From Minisyncoccota bacterium (GTDB lineage: Bacteria > Patescibacteriota > Minisyncoccia > Phycocordibacterales > CAIJYI01): a stretch of 7,327 nucleotides of DNA. The stretch covers positions 1 through 7,327 of the forward strand of contig JALNYN010000041.1 in assembly GCA_023229825.1 (NCBI GenBank). The letters run 5' to 3'. This document shows, piece by piece, positions 1 through 4,849 of the stretch. The notes beneath the pieces were generated by a model. That model had not been told where the DNA came from. It worked only from the letters and a program-made list of their open reading frames with translations, and searched no databases. Positions within the stretch are counted from its first letter, which is position 1. Each line of letters opens with the position of its first letter. The position numbers and the translations under genes are program-made.

Positions 1-59
1 GCGGAAAGCCATTCCTTCAAACTCTCCTTAAAAACTTTGTCTCTTGTGTCCATAGTCAT
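1..59 (-). CDS. Partial CDS at left edge, unrecognised (N-terminus only)
   Basis: An open frame enters from the left edge on the minus strand. Its first visible residues from the ATG at 59-57 are MTMDTRDKVFKESLKEWLS, and a second in-frame ATG lies at 53-51. An in-frame TAA at 80-78 bounds the frame upstream, so the protein starts at one of these two codons or at a rare non-ATG start. The visible stretch is a charged amphipathic helix and is too short to assign a family. Neither ATG has a convincing Shine-Dalgarno. A leftward promoter candidate at 118-147 would give a leader of about 50 nt. Both the frame and the start are tentative because only 19 codons can be seen. Confidence 0.45.
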   Translation of the reverse strand, partial: MTMDTRDKVFKESLKEWLS

Positions 60-117
60 GAGACTACGGTAACCGAATTATGGACTATCCGATAATTTTC
101 GGTAACATTTTCTTTGG

Positions 118-147
118 CCTATAACGATCGCTTGACTTTTTTGTCAA
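118..147 (-). promoter_or_regulatory. Leftward sigma70-type promoter candidate
   Basis: The minus strand reads TTGACA (147-142), an 18-nt spacer, then TATAGG (123-118). The -35 is perfect and the -10 matches 4 of 6. It points at the partial gene at the left edge, with a predicted start of transcription near 111. Its -35 lies in the same small dyad, TTGAC-T6-GTCAA at 132-147, as the -35 of the rightward promoter, so the two promoters probably exclude each other or share a regulator. Confidence 0.5.
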
Positions 148-160
148 ACAGGTCTATACT
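132..160 (+). promoter_or_regulatory. Strong rightward sigma70-type promoter
   Basis: TTGACT (132-137), a 17-nt spacer and TATACT (155-160) give 5/6 matches to each consensus hexamer at ideal spacing. The predicted start is near 167. The only thing downstream on this strand is a hairpin with a T-run at 176-211, so the promoter would make an RNA of only about 45 nt unless the terminator is read through. Read-through would run antisense to the NYN gene. Confidence 0.6.
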
Positions 161-175
161 TTAGCTACTAAACGT

Positions 176-211
176 GAAGCGGATTCTATATGAGTCCGCT
201 TCGTTTTTTTT
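176..211 (+). terminator. Rho-independent terminator (rightward)
   Basis: GAAGCGGATTC (176-186) pairs with GAGTCCGCTTC (192-202) in an 11-bp stem with one G-T wobble and a TATAT loop. A G and eight T follow (204-211). The T-run is on the plus strand and overlaps the stop codon of the leftward NYN gene. On the minus strand no T-run follows the hairpin, so it is mainly a rightward terminator, only about 10 nt after the predicted start of the upstream promoter. Confidence 0.75.
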
Positions 212-845
212 ACTTCTCCCTTTTGAGAATAAATTTGAGATATTCAAAATCTCTGAAATTTCCGCCTGCAAATCGGCGAATTTCCTTTGCCGTACGCGAA
301 CCGCGAGAAAGTATCAGGACGTCCTTTTCTGTCTTTTTGAGATGTTTCAGAACGGGAAGAAAATCACCGTCTCCCGATAATATAATGACACGGGAAAAAT
401 TATTGATTTCATTCATAATGTAAAAAGCCATTTCAACATCGCAATTCGCTTTGCGTTTCGTGCTTCCGTCTTCCTGCTCGTATAATTTTACCGGTTTGAG
501 ATACAAAGAATAGCCGAACGACTCAAGTTTTTTATAAAAATGAATGCGTTTGATATGCCGCCCCCAAAGAAGAAGAGACGCTTCATCGAATTTTGAACCG
601 CGTTTTTTGAGCGTTGCGGAAAGAAATTTTTCAAGATCATTGATCGGCACCGAATCTTCCGCGAGGTAATCATATTGGAAACCGTGCGTTTCAACCCCGC
701 CGAAATAAAACACTTTTTCGGCGCCATATTTTTCGTTGAGATATCCGAAAAGTTTTTCGTAATCAATTTTCCAGCCGAGGCTTTTTTCTCCGCCGTAAAA
801 TAAGTTTGATGCGTCTATAAAAACAAAAGTTTCTTTTCCTTTCAT
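210..845 (-). CDS. NYN domain (LabA/DUF88-like) PIN-fold protein, putative ribonuclease
   Basis: A 211-aa protein consisting of essentially one NYN domain, the PIN-like fold of LabA/DUF88 proteins, several of which are metal-dependent RNases. The signatures are in the usual order: an N-terminal strand ending in FIDASN (D11, N14), a central acidic CDVEMA segment (D136) and a late strand ending in LSGDGDF (D159, D161). These acidic residues are the expected metal ligands. No transmembrane segment or signal peptide is visible, so it should be cytoplasmic. The ATG at 845 has no Shine-Dalgarno; an extended -10 box ends 7 nt upstream, which suggests a leaderless mRNA. The gene stands alone, insulated from the upstream 143-aa gene by a strong terminator. 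The fold assignment is firm. RNase activity and the RNA target are inferred from the family. Confidence 0.9.
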   Translation of the reverse strand: MKGKETFVFIDASNLFYGGEKSLGWKIDYEKLFGYLNEKYGAEKVFYFGGVETHGFQYDYLAEDSVPINDLEKFLSATLKKRGSKFDEASLLLWGRHIKRIHFYKKLESFGYSLYLKPVKLYEQEDGSTKRKANCDVEMAFYIMNEINNFSRVIILSGDGDFLPVLKHLKKTEKDVLILSRGSRTAKEIRRFAGGNFRDFEYLKFILKREK

Positions 846-851
846 TTTTTC

Positions 852-880
852 ATGCTATCACAAAAAATCGCGCGAAACAA
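852..880 (-). promoter_or_regulatory. Extended -10 promoter of NYN gene (leaderless)
   Basis: The minus strand reads TTGTTT (880-875), a 17-nt spacer ending in TGA, then TAGCAT (857-852). The hexamers are imperfect, but the TGn extension fits an extended -10 promoter. The -10 ends 7 nt before the A of the ATG at 845, so transcription would start on or next to the start codon. Confidence 0.5.
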
Positions 881-884
881 AAAA

Positions 885-918
885 ACTACCCCGAACAACC
901 TGTTCGGGGTAGTTTTTT
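885..918 (-). terminator. Bidirectional rho-independent terminator
   Basis: A perfect 13-bp stem, ACTACCCCGAACA (885-897) with its complement at 901-913, closes a 3-nt ACC loop. Seven A precede it (879-885) and a run of T follows (to 918), so it has a U-tract in either direction. Its clear client is the 143-aa gene that ends at 938 on the minus strand. It also isolates the NYN promoter just downstream. Confidence 0.9.
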
Positions 919-937
919 ATCCTAAAAATCGCTTTTA

Positions 938-1369
938 TTACTGATGATTCTGCTCAATCATTTTCCGCACCGCTTCGTCCATTTGATGTTTTAACGTTTC
1001 TTTCTGCTCGGCGGTCATGTTTTTTGGAAGAGTAACAATCATAGATCCCTCCGGTCCCGGAACAACCATTGTACTCGGTTCTTTTTTATATCCTTCAATC
1101 ATTTTTTGAGCAAGCGGTGTTCTCATGTCCTCTTCGGGGGTAAGAGCGGTAACTGGCAACTTTTCTGTTTCATTTTCCGTTTTTTGCTCTTCTTTTAATA
1201 TCTGTGCAGCGATATGTTCCGGATCTTGTATCGGTGCGCCCATTGCTTCAAGCGAAGTGGTAGTTATTCCCATCTGCAAAAGCGCCCCCAAAATAGCACC
1301 GCGTCTCTTCTTTTGTTTGTCCGCCTCCATTTCATCAAACGCGATTTTGTTGAGATTGGTTTCCTCCAT
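938..1369 (-). CDS. Hypothetical protein, 143 aa, unrecognised
   Basis: No family was recognised. The frame is open from an ATG at 1393, but the ATG at 1369 is preferred: a GAAGGAG Shine-Dalgarno (about 1389-1383) lies upstream of it, while the 1393 ATG has none. From 1369 the product is 143 aa (151 aa from the longer start). An acidic N-terminus leads to a KKRR cluster (20-23) followed by a moderately hydrophobic GAILGALLQMGI stretch (24-35). A Glu/Lys-rich middle and a short VVPGPEGSMIVTLP segment (102-115) come next, then a charged C-terminal helix rich in Gln, Lys and Met. The hydrophobic stretch is short for a membrane span, so location is undecided. The gene is monocistronic, with a TATAAT promoter at 1422-1451 and a strong terminator after the TAA. 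Confidence 0.75.
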   Translation of the reverse strand: MEETNLNKIAFDEMEADKQKKRRGAILGALLQMGITTTSLEAMGAPIQDPEHIAAQILKEEQKTENETEKLPVTALTPEEDMRTPLAQKMIEGYKKEPSTMVVPGPEGSMIVTLPKNMTAEQKETLKHQMDEAVRKMIEQNHQ

Positions 1370-1421
1370 TTTGTTTGGTTCTCCTTCGTGCATAAAAATA
1401 TTTTAAACTGCTAATGCTTCC

Positions 1422-1451
1422 ATTATAACCCCCCCCCGACGATTTTGACAA
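1422..1451 (-). promoter_or_regulatory. Promoter of 143-aa gene with poly-C/G spacer
   Basis: On the minus strand TTGTCA (1451-1446) and a perfect TATAAT (1427-1422) are separated by 18 nt. Nine consecutive C on the plus strand (1429-1437) sit inside that spacer. The predicted start is near 1415, giving a leader of about 45 nt that ends in the Shine-Dalgarno used by the ATG at 1369. The homopolymer could change the spacer length by slippage. Confidence 0.6.
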
Positions 1452-1486
1452 GGAATATGCGAAGCGACTTTCGTCGTATTCGTATC

Positions 1487-1522
1487 CATTTGTATATTGG
1501 TACTCATTCGTATATTGGTATC
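1487..1522 (+). repeat. 18-bp tandem repeat upstream of recombinase
   Basis: Two adjacent 18-bp units, CATTTGTATATTGGTACT (1487-1504) and CATTCGTATATTGGTATC (1505-1522), differ at three positions. The ten bases before them (1477-1486, GTATTCGTATC-like) match the second half of the unit, so a worn third copy may precede them. The array ends 9 bp before the -10 box of the recombinase gene and lies across where a -35 or an operator would be. Confidence 0.75.
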
Positions 1523-1528
1523 TCAATG

Positions 1529-1537
1529 TGCTATTAT
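1529..1537 (+). promoter_or_regulatory. Extended -10 promoter of recombinase (leaderless)
   Basis: TGC-TATTAT is an extended -10 element with 5 of 6 matches. It ends 7 nt before the ATG at 1544, and there is no Shine-Dalgarno. No good -35 sits 16-18 nt upstream; that space is filled by the 18-bp tandem repeat. Transcription is predicted to begin at the start codon. Confidence 0.55.
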
Positions 1538-1543
1538 ATACTT

Positions 1544-2479
1544 ATGAATCTCTCCTCTCTCAAAACTGAATTTTTGGAACATTTGGAGATCGAACGCGGA
1601 CGGTCGCTTAAGACGATCGAGAATTACGACCATTATTTATCGCGGTTTTTGGATTTTGCTCAAATTACCTCTCCGGAACAAATTACCGATGATCTCGTTC
1701 GGAAGTATCGCATTTGGCTCAATCGGCAACTGGCGGGTAAGGTCCGGCGGGGCGCGGACGAAGGGCTTTCCGGTACGCTCAAAAAGAAAACACAGAATTA
1801 TTATCTCATCGCCCTGCGCGCGTTTCTGAAATTTCTGGTACGGCGAGAAATAAAGTCGCTTCCGCCAGACCGGATCGATCTGGCAAAAACGGGGGAACGT
1901 TCGCTTGATCTCATTTCGGGAGATGAGCTCGCACGACTGCTTTCCGCTCCAAAAGGCGACGATCTCCGGCATCTTCGCGATCGAGCCATTCTGGAACTTC
2001 TTTTCTCTACCGGTTTGCGTATCTCCGAACTGTGTTCCCTCTCGCGTTACATCGACCTCAAAAAAGACGAACTTTCCGTACGAGGAAAAGGCGAGAAGAT
2101 CCGCGTCGTGTTTCTTTCGCAAGACGCCAAAGACGCGATAAAAAAATATCTCGAAAAGCGCGATGATGTCGACGACGCGCTGTTCATAAAACACACGAAC
2201 GGCGGCGCCGTAAAACCAGATTCCCTCCGGCTCACCCCGCGGAGCATAGAACGCGACATCGCCCGTTACGCCCGAGAAGTCGGCATCTCAAAAAAGGTCA
2301 CTCCGCACGTCATCCGCCACAGCTTCGCCACAGACCTGCTAGAAAACGGCGCGGATTTGCGTAGCGTCCAAGCCATGCTCGGCCACTCCAACATCTCCAC
2401 GACCCAGATCTACACCCATGTCACCGACAAAGGCTTAAGAGAGATCCACAAAAATTTTCACGGAAAAAAACGGCGGTAA
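1544..2479 (+). CDS. Tyrosine recombinase, XerC/XerD-like
   Basis: A 311-aa site-specific recombinase of the Xer type, the usual length for the family. Residues 1 to about 105 form the helical core-binding domain and about 120-300 the catalytic domain. The full catalytic set is present: R159 (TGLRISEL), K182 (RGKGEK), H255 and R258 (TPHVIRHSFAT), H281 (LGHSN) and the nucleophile Y290 (IYTHV). It should resolve chromosome dimers at a dif-type site or act on a mobile element. XerC and XerD cannot be told apart here, and no dif-like site was recognised. The frame is open from 1445, but the ATG at 1544 gives the canonical N-terminus and lies 7 nt after an extended -10. The distal part of the gene (about 2160-2440) is richer in C-ending codons than its neighbours. 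Confidence 0.95.
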   Translation: MNLSSLKTEFLEHLEIERGRSLKTIENYDHYLSRFLDFAQITSPEQITDDLVRKYRIWLNRQLAGKVRRGADEGLSGTLKKKTQNYYLIALRAFLKFLVRREIKSLPPDRIDLAKTGERSLDLISGDELARLLSAPKGDDLRHLRDRAILELLFSTGLRISELCSLSRYIDLKKDELSVRGKGEKIRVVFLSQDAKDAIKKYLEKRDDVDDALFIKHTNGGAVKPDSLRLTPRSIERDIARYAREVGISKKVTPHVIRHSFATDLLENGADLRSVQAMLGHSNISTTQIYTHVTDKGLREIHKNFHGKKRR

Positions 2480-2508
2480 ATATATCACTTAAAATAAAGC
2501 CATTTTCC

Positions 2509-2529
2509 ACCCAAGGTCTGACCTTGGGT
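2509..2529 (+). repeat. CAAGG-N5-CCTTG hairpin 1, possible terminator of recombinase gene
   Basis: ACCCAAGGT (2509-2517) pairs perfectly with ACCTTGGGT (2521-2529) around a CTG loop. The core is the 15-mer CAAGGTCTGACCTTG. A pyrimidine-rich, T-interrupted stretch follows (2529-2543), so the hairpin may terminate recombinase transcripts, though the U-tract is poor. The same 15-bp design occurs three more times in the window. Confidence 0.75.
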
Positions 2530-2551
2530 TTCATTTCTCTTTTGGACGGCG

Positions 2552-2566
2552 CAAGGTCGAACCTTG
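2552..2566 (-). repeat. CAAGG-N5-CCTTG hairpin 2
   Basis: CAAGGTCGAACCTTG is a 6-bp stem with a CGA loop. It lies 21 bp past the stop codon of the leftward TrmB-like gene and 36 bp from hairpin 1. Both sit between two convergent genes, one on each side, so each could mark the 3' end of one transcript. No T-run follows on either strand. Confidence 0.7.
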
Positions 2567-2586
2567 GGAAACAACGATAACCTCAA

Positions 2587-3354
2587 TCAAACATACGGAT
2601 TCGGCGCTTTCGCCCACATATATTCGAACATTGCGCCGATGGTTTCGCTGACGGCGGCATTTTCTATGATCGTGGTGAAAAGCGGGCCTTGGAACGACGT
2701 GATGGCGGTTTTTTGTCCGTAAAGAATGATCTGCGCCGTGGTTTCAAATTCTTCTTTCGGAATAAGTCTTCTTTCCACCAGATTGTTTTTGTCTTCCGTT
2801 CTCATGACCCGCTCCGTTTCCTCCACGATCGGCGTGATGGCGCGAACGTGAATATTATTTCTTTTTTGCCGCTCGATCTGCTCGACGATGAGTTCCGCAA
2901 TTTCCTGTTTATCGTCGTCGTAGAGAGAACGGATGAGCCGTATGTCTTGTTTCGTTTTGATGATATCGCGGTAGGCGATCTCAAGGCCCCGCTTCCCCGG
3001 CAAAAATCGAATTCCGGGTTCCGTGGAAAAAGACGAGAAATCGGAAACCATTTGTCCGAGAACCGATTCGAGCGACCCTTCGGAGATCGCCAGTTCCTCT
3101 TTTTTCTTTCGAATGATCTCGTGCAGTTTTACCGGATGAGCCGCCTCAAAGATCGCGACTTTTCCCTTTTCTTCTTTTTTCTCGGCAAGCCCGAGGCGGA
3201 TCAATTCCTCAAGCGTCCGATACGCGAGCGGACGGGAAAGCGATGTCGTTTTCGCAGCGCGGGCAGCGATCATCGGGCCGTTTTTTATCAGCGCGGAATA
3301 CACTTCCGCCTGCCCCTTGGTGAGCCCCGCCTGCATTAAATTTTGTTCATACAT
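2587..3354 (-). CDS. TrmB-family (sugar-specific type) transcriptional regulator
   Basis: A 255-aa DNA-binding regulator of the TrmB type. Residues 1-75 are a winged helix: LTKGQAEVYSALIKNG (11-26) opens the domain, SRPLAYRTLEELIRLGL (40-56) is the helix-turn and recognition helix, and KGKVAIFEA (63-71) fits the wing. A charged coiled-coil linker (about 75-105) suggests a dimer. The C-terminal part (112-255) resembles the effector domain of TrmB-like proteins, including KRGLEIAYRDII (121-132), but its ligand cannot be read from sequence. It is divergent from the five-gene operon across 202 bp and is its most likely regulator. A consensus promoter ends 7 nt before the ATG, so the mRNA should be leaderless. 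It ends in TGA. Confidence 0.88.
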   Translation of the reverse strand: MYEQNLMQAGLTKGQAEVYSALIKNGPMIAARAAKTTSLSRPLAYRTLEELIRLGLAEKKEEKGKVAIFEAAHPVKLHEIIRKKKEELAISEGSLESVLGQMVSDFSSFSTEPGIRFLPGKRGLEIAYRDIIKTKQDIRLIRSLYDDDKQEIAELIVEQIERQKRNNIHVRAITPIVEETERVMRTEDKNNLVERRLIPKEEFETTAQIILYGQKTAITSFQGPLFTTIIENAAVSETIGAMFEYMWAKAPNPYV

Positions 3355-3360
3355 GCCGAC

Positions 3361-3388
3361 ATTATACGCGCATATTTTTTTTTGTCAA
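3361..3388 (-). promoter_or_regulatory. Consensus promoter of TrmB-like gene (leaderless)
   Basis: The minus strand has a perfect TTGACA (3388-3383), a 16-nt A/T-rich spacer and a perfect TATAAT (3366-3361). The -10 ends 7 nt before the A of the ATG at 3354, so transcription should begin on the start codon. A CAAT-AGC-ATTG dyad (3386-3396) abuts the -35, a plausible place for autoregulation. Confidence 0.8.
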
Positions 3389-3404
3389 TAGCATTGTGAC
3401 AATA
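3383..3404. promoter_or_regulatory. Possible operator in divergent control region
   Basis: TGTCAATA (3383-3390) and TGACAATA (3397-3404) form an imperfect inverted repeat, with TGTCA and TGACA as arms, over the -35 of the TrmB-like gene. TGACAATA occurs again at 3483-3490 over the -35 of the divergent operon. Shared half-sites at both promoters suit one regulator. Part of the match is forced by the TTGACA consensus, so this is tentative. Confidence 0.35.
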
Positions 3405-3481
3405 ATAGCAAACAATATTATGAAAAATGGATAAGTTTTTGAATGGTTGTTACAGGAATTGATATTTTTGACACATTTTAA

Positions 3482-3509
3482 TTGACAATATGTCTGTTTA
3501 TGGTATGGT
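3482..3509 (+). promoter_or_regulatory. Promoter of the five-gene small-protein operon
   Basis: A perfect TTGACA (3482-3487), a 16-nt spacer and TATGGT (3504-3509), the last preceded by TGG as an extended -10. A second TTGACA lies 14 bp upstream at 3468-3473. GACACAT (3470-3476) and ATATGTC (about 3488-3494) form an inverted repeat over the promoter. The predicted start near 3516 gives a leader of about 40 nt ending in AGAGGAG. Confidence 0.65.
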
Positions 3510-3556
3510 GGTCGCATAAACAAGTTCGTTGAAAACAATTGAAAGAGGAGAACGAC

Positions 3557-3814
3557 ATGAATACCGACGAATATGACGACGAGGAACGCGAGGACGTGCC
3601 TTCCTTCCCTGACACAGATGAAGAGTGGGAAGCTGCAATTGAATGGAGAGAGCAATGCGCGGCGGAAAGGGAACGAATGAAAGATCCGGAATACAAAAAA
3701 CAAAAAGCGTTGAAAAAACTTGAAAAAGAAATTGCCGAAAAGCAAAAATTTTTAAAACAATTGCAAGAAATGCCCGCCGACGAGTTGATAGAACGGTACC
3801 ATTTCTTATGGTAA
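3557..3814 (+). CDS. Small charged coiled-coil protein A (85 aa), operon gene 1
   Basis: No family was recognised. The ATG at 3557 is chosen because AGAGGAG (3544-3550) sits 6 nt upstream; a TTG at 3539 in the same frame lies before that site. The product is strongly bipartite. Residues 1-24 are very acidic (DEYDDEEREDVP). Residues 24-36 carry EEWEAAIEWREQC, and 47-72 form a lysine-rich helix, KKQKALKKLEKEIAEKQK, likely a coiled coil. The C-terminus is DELIERYHFLW. No signal peptide or membrane segment is seen. The EEW...EW block, the coiled coil and the DELIERY tail have counterparts in protein D of the same operon (EDIVEKY tail). Protein B begins 22 nt downstream. Confidence 0.85.
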   Translation: MNTDEYDDEEREDVPSFPDTDEEWEAAIEWREQCAAERERMKDPEYKKQKALKKLEKEIAEKQKFLKQLQEMPADELIERYHFLW

Positions 3815-3836
3815 TGAATTTAGAGGAGCAAAGAAA

Positions 3837-4145
3837 ATGAACAAGAAAGAAAAAACGGTACGTAATTCCGAATATTACGAAAAACGTGCGAGTGAAGAGT
3901 GGAGCAAGATGTTTGAGTATGCCGAAGAAAGGGAAAGATGGGCTACTTATATAGAGTGCCAAGACGAATGTATCTATTACACGCAAAAAAGCAAACAAGC
4001 GGCAAGACGCGCGGTGCTGTATGAGATCGAAGCAAAAAATATGAAACCGGGGTTTTCAGCAAGAAGAGTAAAACTTCAGTTTGACTTAAATCATCTTCCC
4101 TTCAACATCGATTTTGACGATGACTACGTACCATTAAGGGAGTAA
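3837..4145 (+). CDS. Small charged protein B (102 aa), operon gene 2
   Basis: No family was recognised. AGAGGAG (3822-3828) lies 8 nt before the ATG. Residues 11-70 look like one long charged helix or hairpin rich in Tyr, Trp, Glu and Arg, including EEWSKMFEYAEERERW (20-35) and a short Cys pair in ECQDEC (40-45). The last third differs: PGFSARRVKLQFDLNHLPF followed by an acidic IDFDDDYVP (91-99), which looks like beta structure or an extended tail. No signal peptide or transmembrane segment is present. Its stop is 5 nt before the start of protein C, whose ribosome binding site lies inside the end of this gene, so the two are probably translationally coupled. Confidence 0.85.
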   Translation: MNKKEKTVRNSEYYEKRASEEWSKMFEYAEERERWATYIECQDECIYYTQKSKQAARRAVLYEIEAKNMKPGFSARRVKLQFDLNHLPFNIDFDDDYVPLRE

Positions 4146-4150
4146 AGAAA

Positions 4151-4504
4151 ATGAACCCGCATGAATATGAAAGACAGATAGCCGAAGAAAAGGCTGATAT
4201 GGAAAGACAACAAGCCAAGATGGTTGCGAAGATCGCGGAATTGGGGCGCAGGAAAGCGGAAAAAGAAAGAGAAATGGAGAAACTGGAGCAAGAAGGTGCG
4301 ATTTTTGTCGTAATGAGCGATAGAGATATGATGGGAGCATACCGAAAATATGCTTCCGCTCTGGCGGTTACATTGAAGCTCGAAACTGAAGACCTCCGCG
4401 AATACGAAGAATGGAGAGAAACCGCGACAATGGCTCAGTTTGCCCATTGCGATCCGGGAACCCGGCATTTCCACGTTGAGCCGTTAAAATTTCACGATGA
4501 ATAA
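4151..4504 (+). CDS. Small coiled-coil protein C (117 aa), operon gene 3
   Basis: No family was recognised. A GGGAG site (4138-4142) overlaps the end of gene B and lies 8 nt before the ATG; the AAAGAAAATGAAC around the start is identical to that of gene B. Residues 1-50 are a heptad-like coiled coil beginning EYERQIAEEKADMERQQ (5-21), clearly similar to the start of protein D (DYEKQIAALQQEIERLEQ). IFVVMSDRDMMGAYRKYASALAV (51-73) is a more hydrophobic core, followed by REYEEWRETA (83-92) and a His-rich tail (H99, H106, H108, H115, plus C100) that might bind metal. The product should be cytoplasmic. A 57-nt gap with no obvious structure separates it from gene D. Confidence 0.85.
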   Translation: MNPHEYERQIAEEKADMERQQAKMVAKIAELGRRKAEKEREMEKLEQEGAIFVVMSDRDMMGAYRKYASALAVTLKLETEDLREYEEWRETATMAQFAHCDPGTRHFHVEPLKFHDE

Positions 4505-4561
4505 CGCGAAATTTTCCGGATTAAACCTAAACAAACAGAATTTATATTGAGGAGAAAGATA

Positions 4562-4810
4562 ATGAAAACCGATTACGAAAAACAAATTGCGGCGCTTCAG
4601 CAGGAAATCGAAAGATTGGAACAGGAGCGAGAAGAAGAAAAACTCGCCGCCAAAAAAGCCGCCTTTGAAGCCAAACCTCCGGAAGAAAAAGCTCGTATAA
4701 AATGGGAAGAAGCGCAGACACGTGCCGTAGAATGGCAAAACATGCATCCTTGGGACTATGATGAGGAAGATATAGTGGAAAAATACCGTCAGCCGCGCGA
4801 GAAGCCGTAA
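4562..4810 (+). CDS. Small coiled-coil protein D (82 aa), operon gene 4
   Basis: No family was recognised. The ATG at 4562 follows GAGGAG (4549-4554) by 7 nt; a TTG at 4547 in frame overlaps that site and is rejected. Residues 4-38 are an almost ideal charged coiled coil (YEKQIAALQQEIERLEQ, then lysine/alanine-rich). KPPEEKARIKWEEAQTRAVEW (38-58) follows, then a Trp/Asp-rich HPWDYDEEDIVEKYRQP (62-78). The N-terminus resembles that of protein C, while the W...EW block and the EDIVEKY tail resemble protein A, but with the coiled coil and W-block in the reverse order. This suggests a diverged, shuffled family encoded in one operon. Confidence 0.85.
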   Translation: MKTDYEKQIAALQQEIERLEQEREEEKLAAKKAAFEAKPPEEKARIKWEEAQTRAVEWQNMHPWDYDEEDIVEKYRQPREKP

Positions 4811-4849
4811 AATACGAACAAATGACAAAAAAAGAGGAGTAAAATAAGT

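Noticed and set aside
1445..1543. N-terminal extension of 33 residues on the recombinase
   Set aside because: It would translate the promoter and the 18-bp tandem repeat, lacks a ribosome site, and is not part of the Xer family. The ATG at 1544 fits the family start.
2587..2589. TGA read as glycine or tryptophan (recoding seen in some candidate phyla)
   Set aside because: The TrmB-like protein ends at a natural family length at this TGA, and read-through would run into the intergenic hairpins. No gene here contains internal TGA codons.
3362..3998. Overlapping minus-strand open frames with Phe/Ser-rich translations opposite operon genes A and B
   Set aside because: They are the antisense of Lys/Glu-rich coding sequence, with no ribosome site or promoter. 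The plus-strand genes have both.
4822..4842. Six-codon mini-ORF (MTKKEE) containing the ribosome site of gene E
   Set aside because: It has no ribosome site of its own, and the match arises from the purine-rich AAAAAAAGAGGAG sequence. Chance is the simpler explanation.
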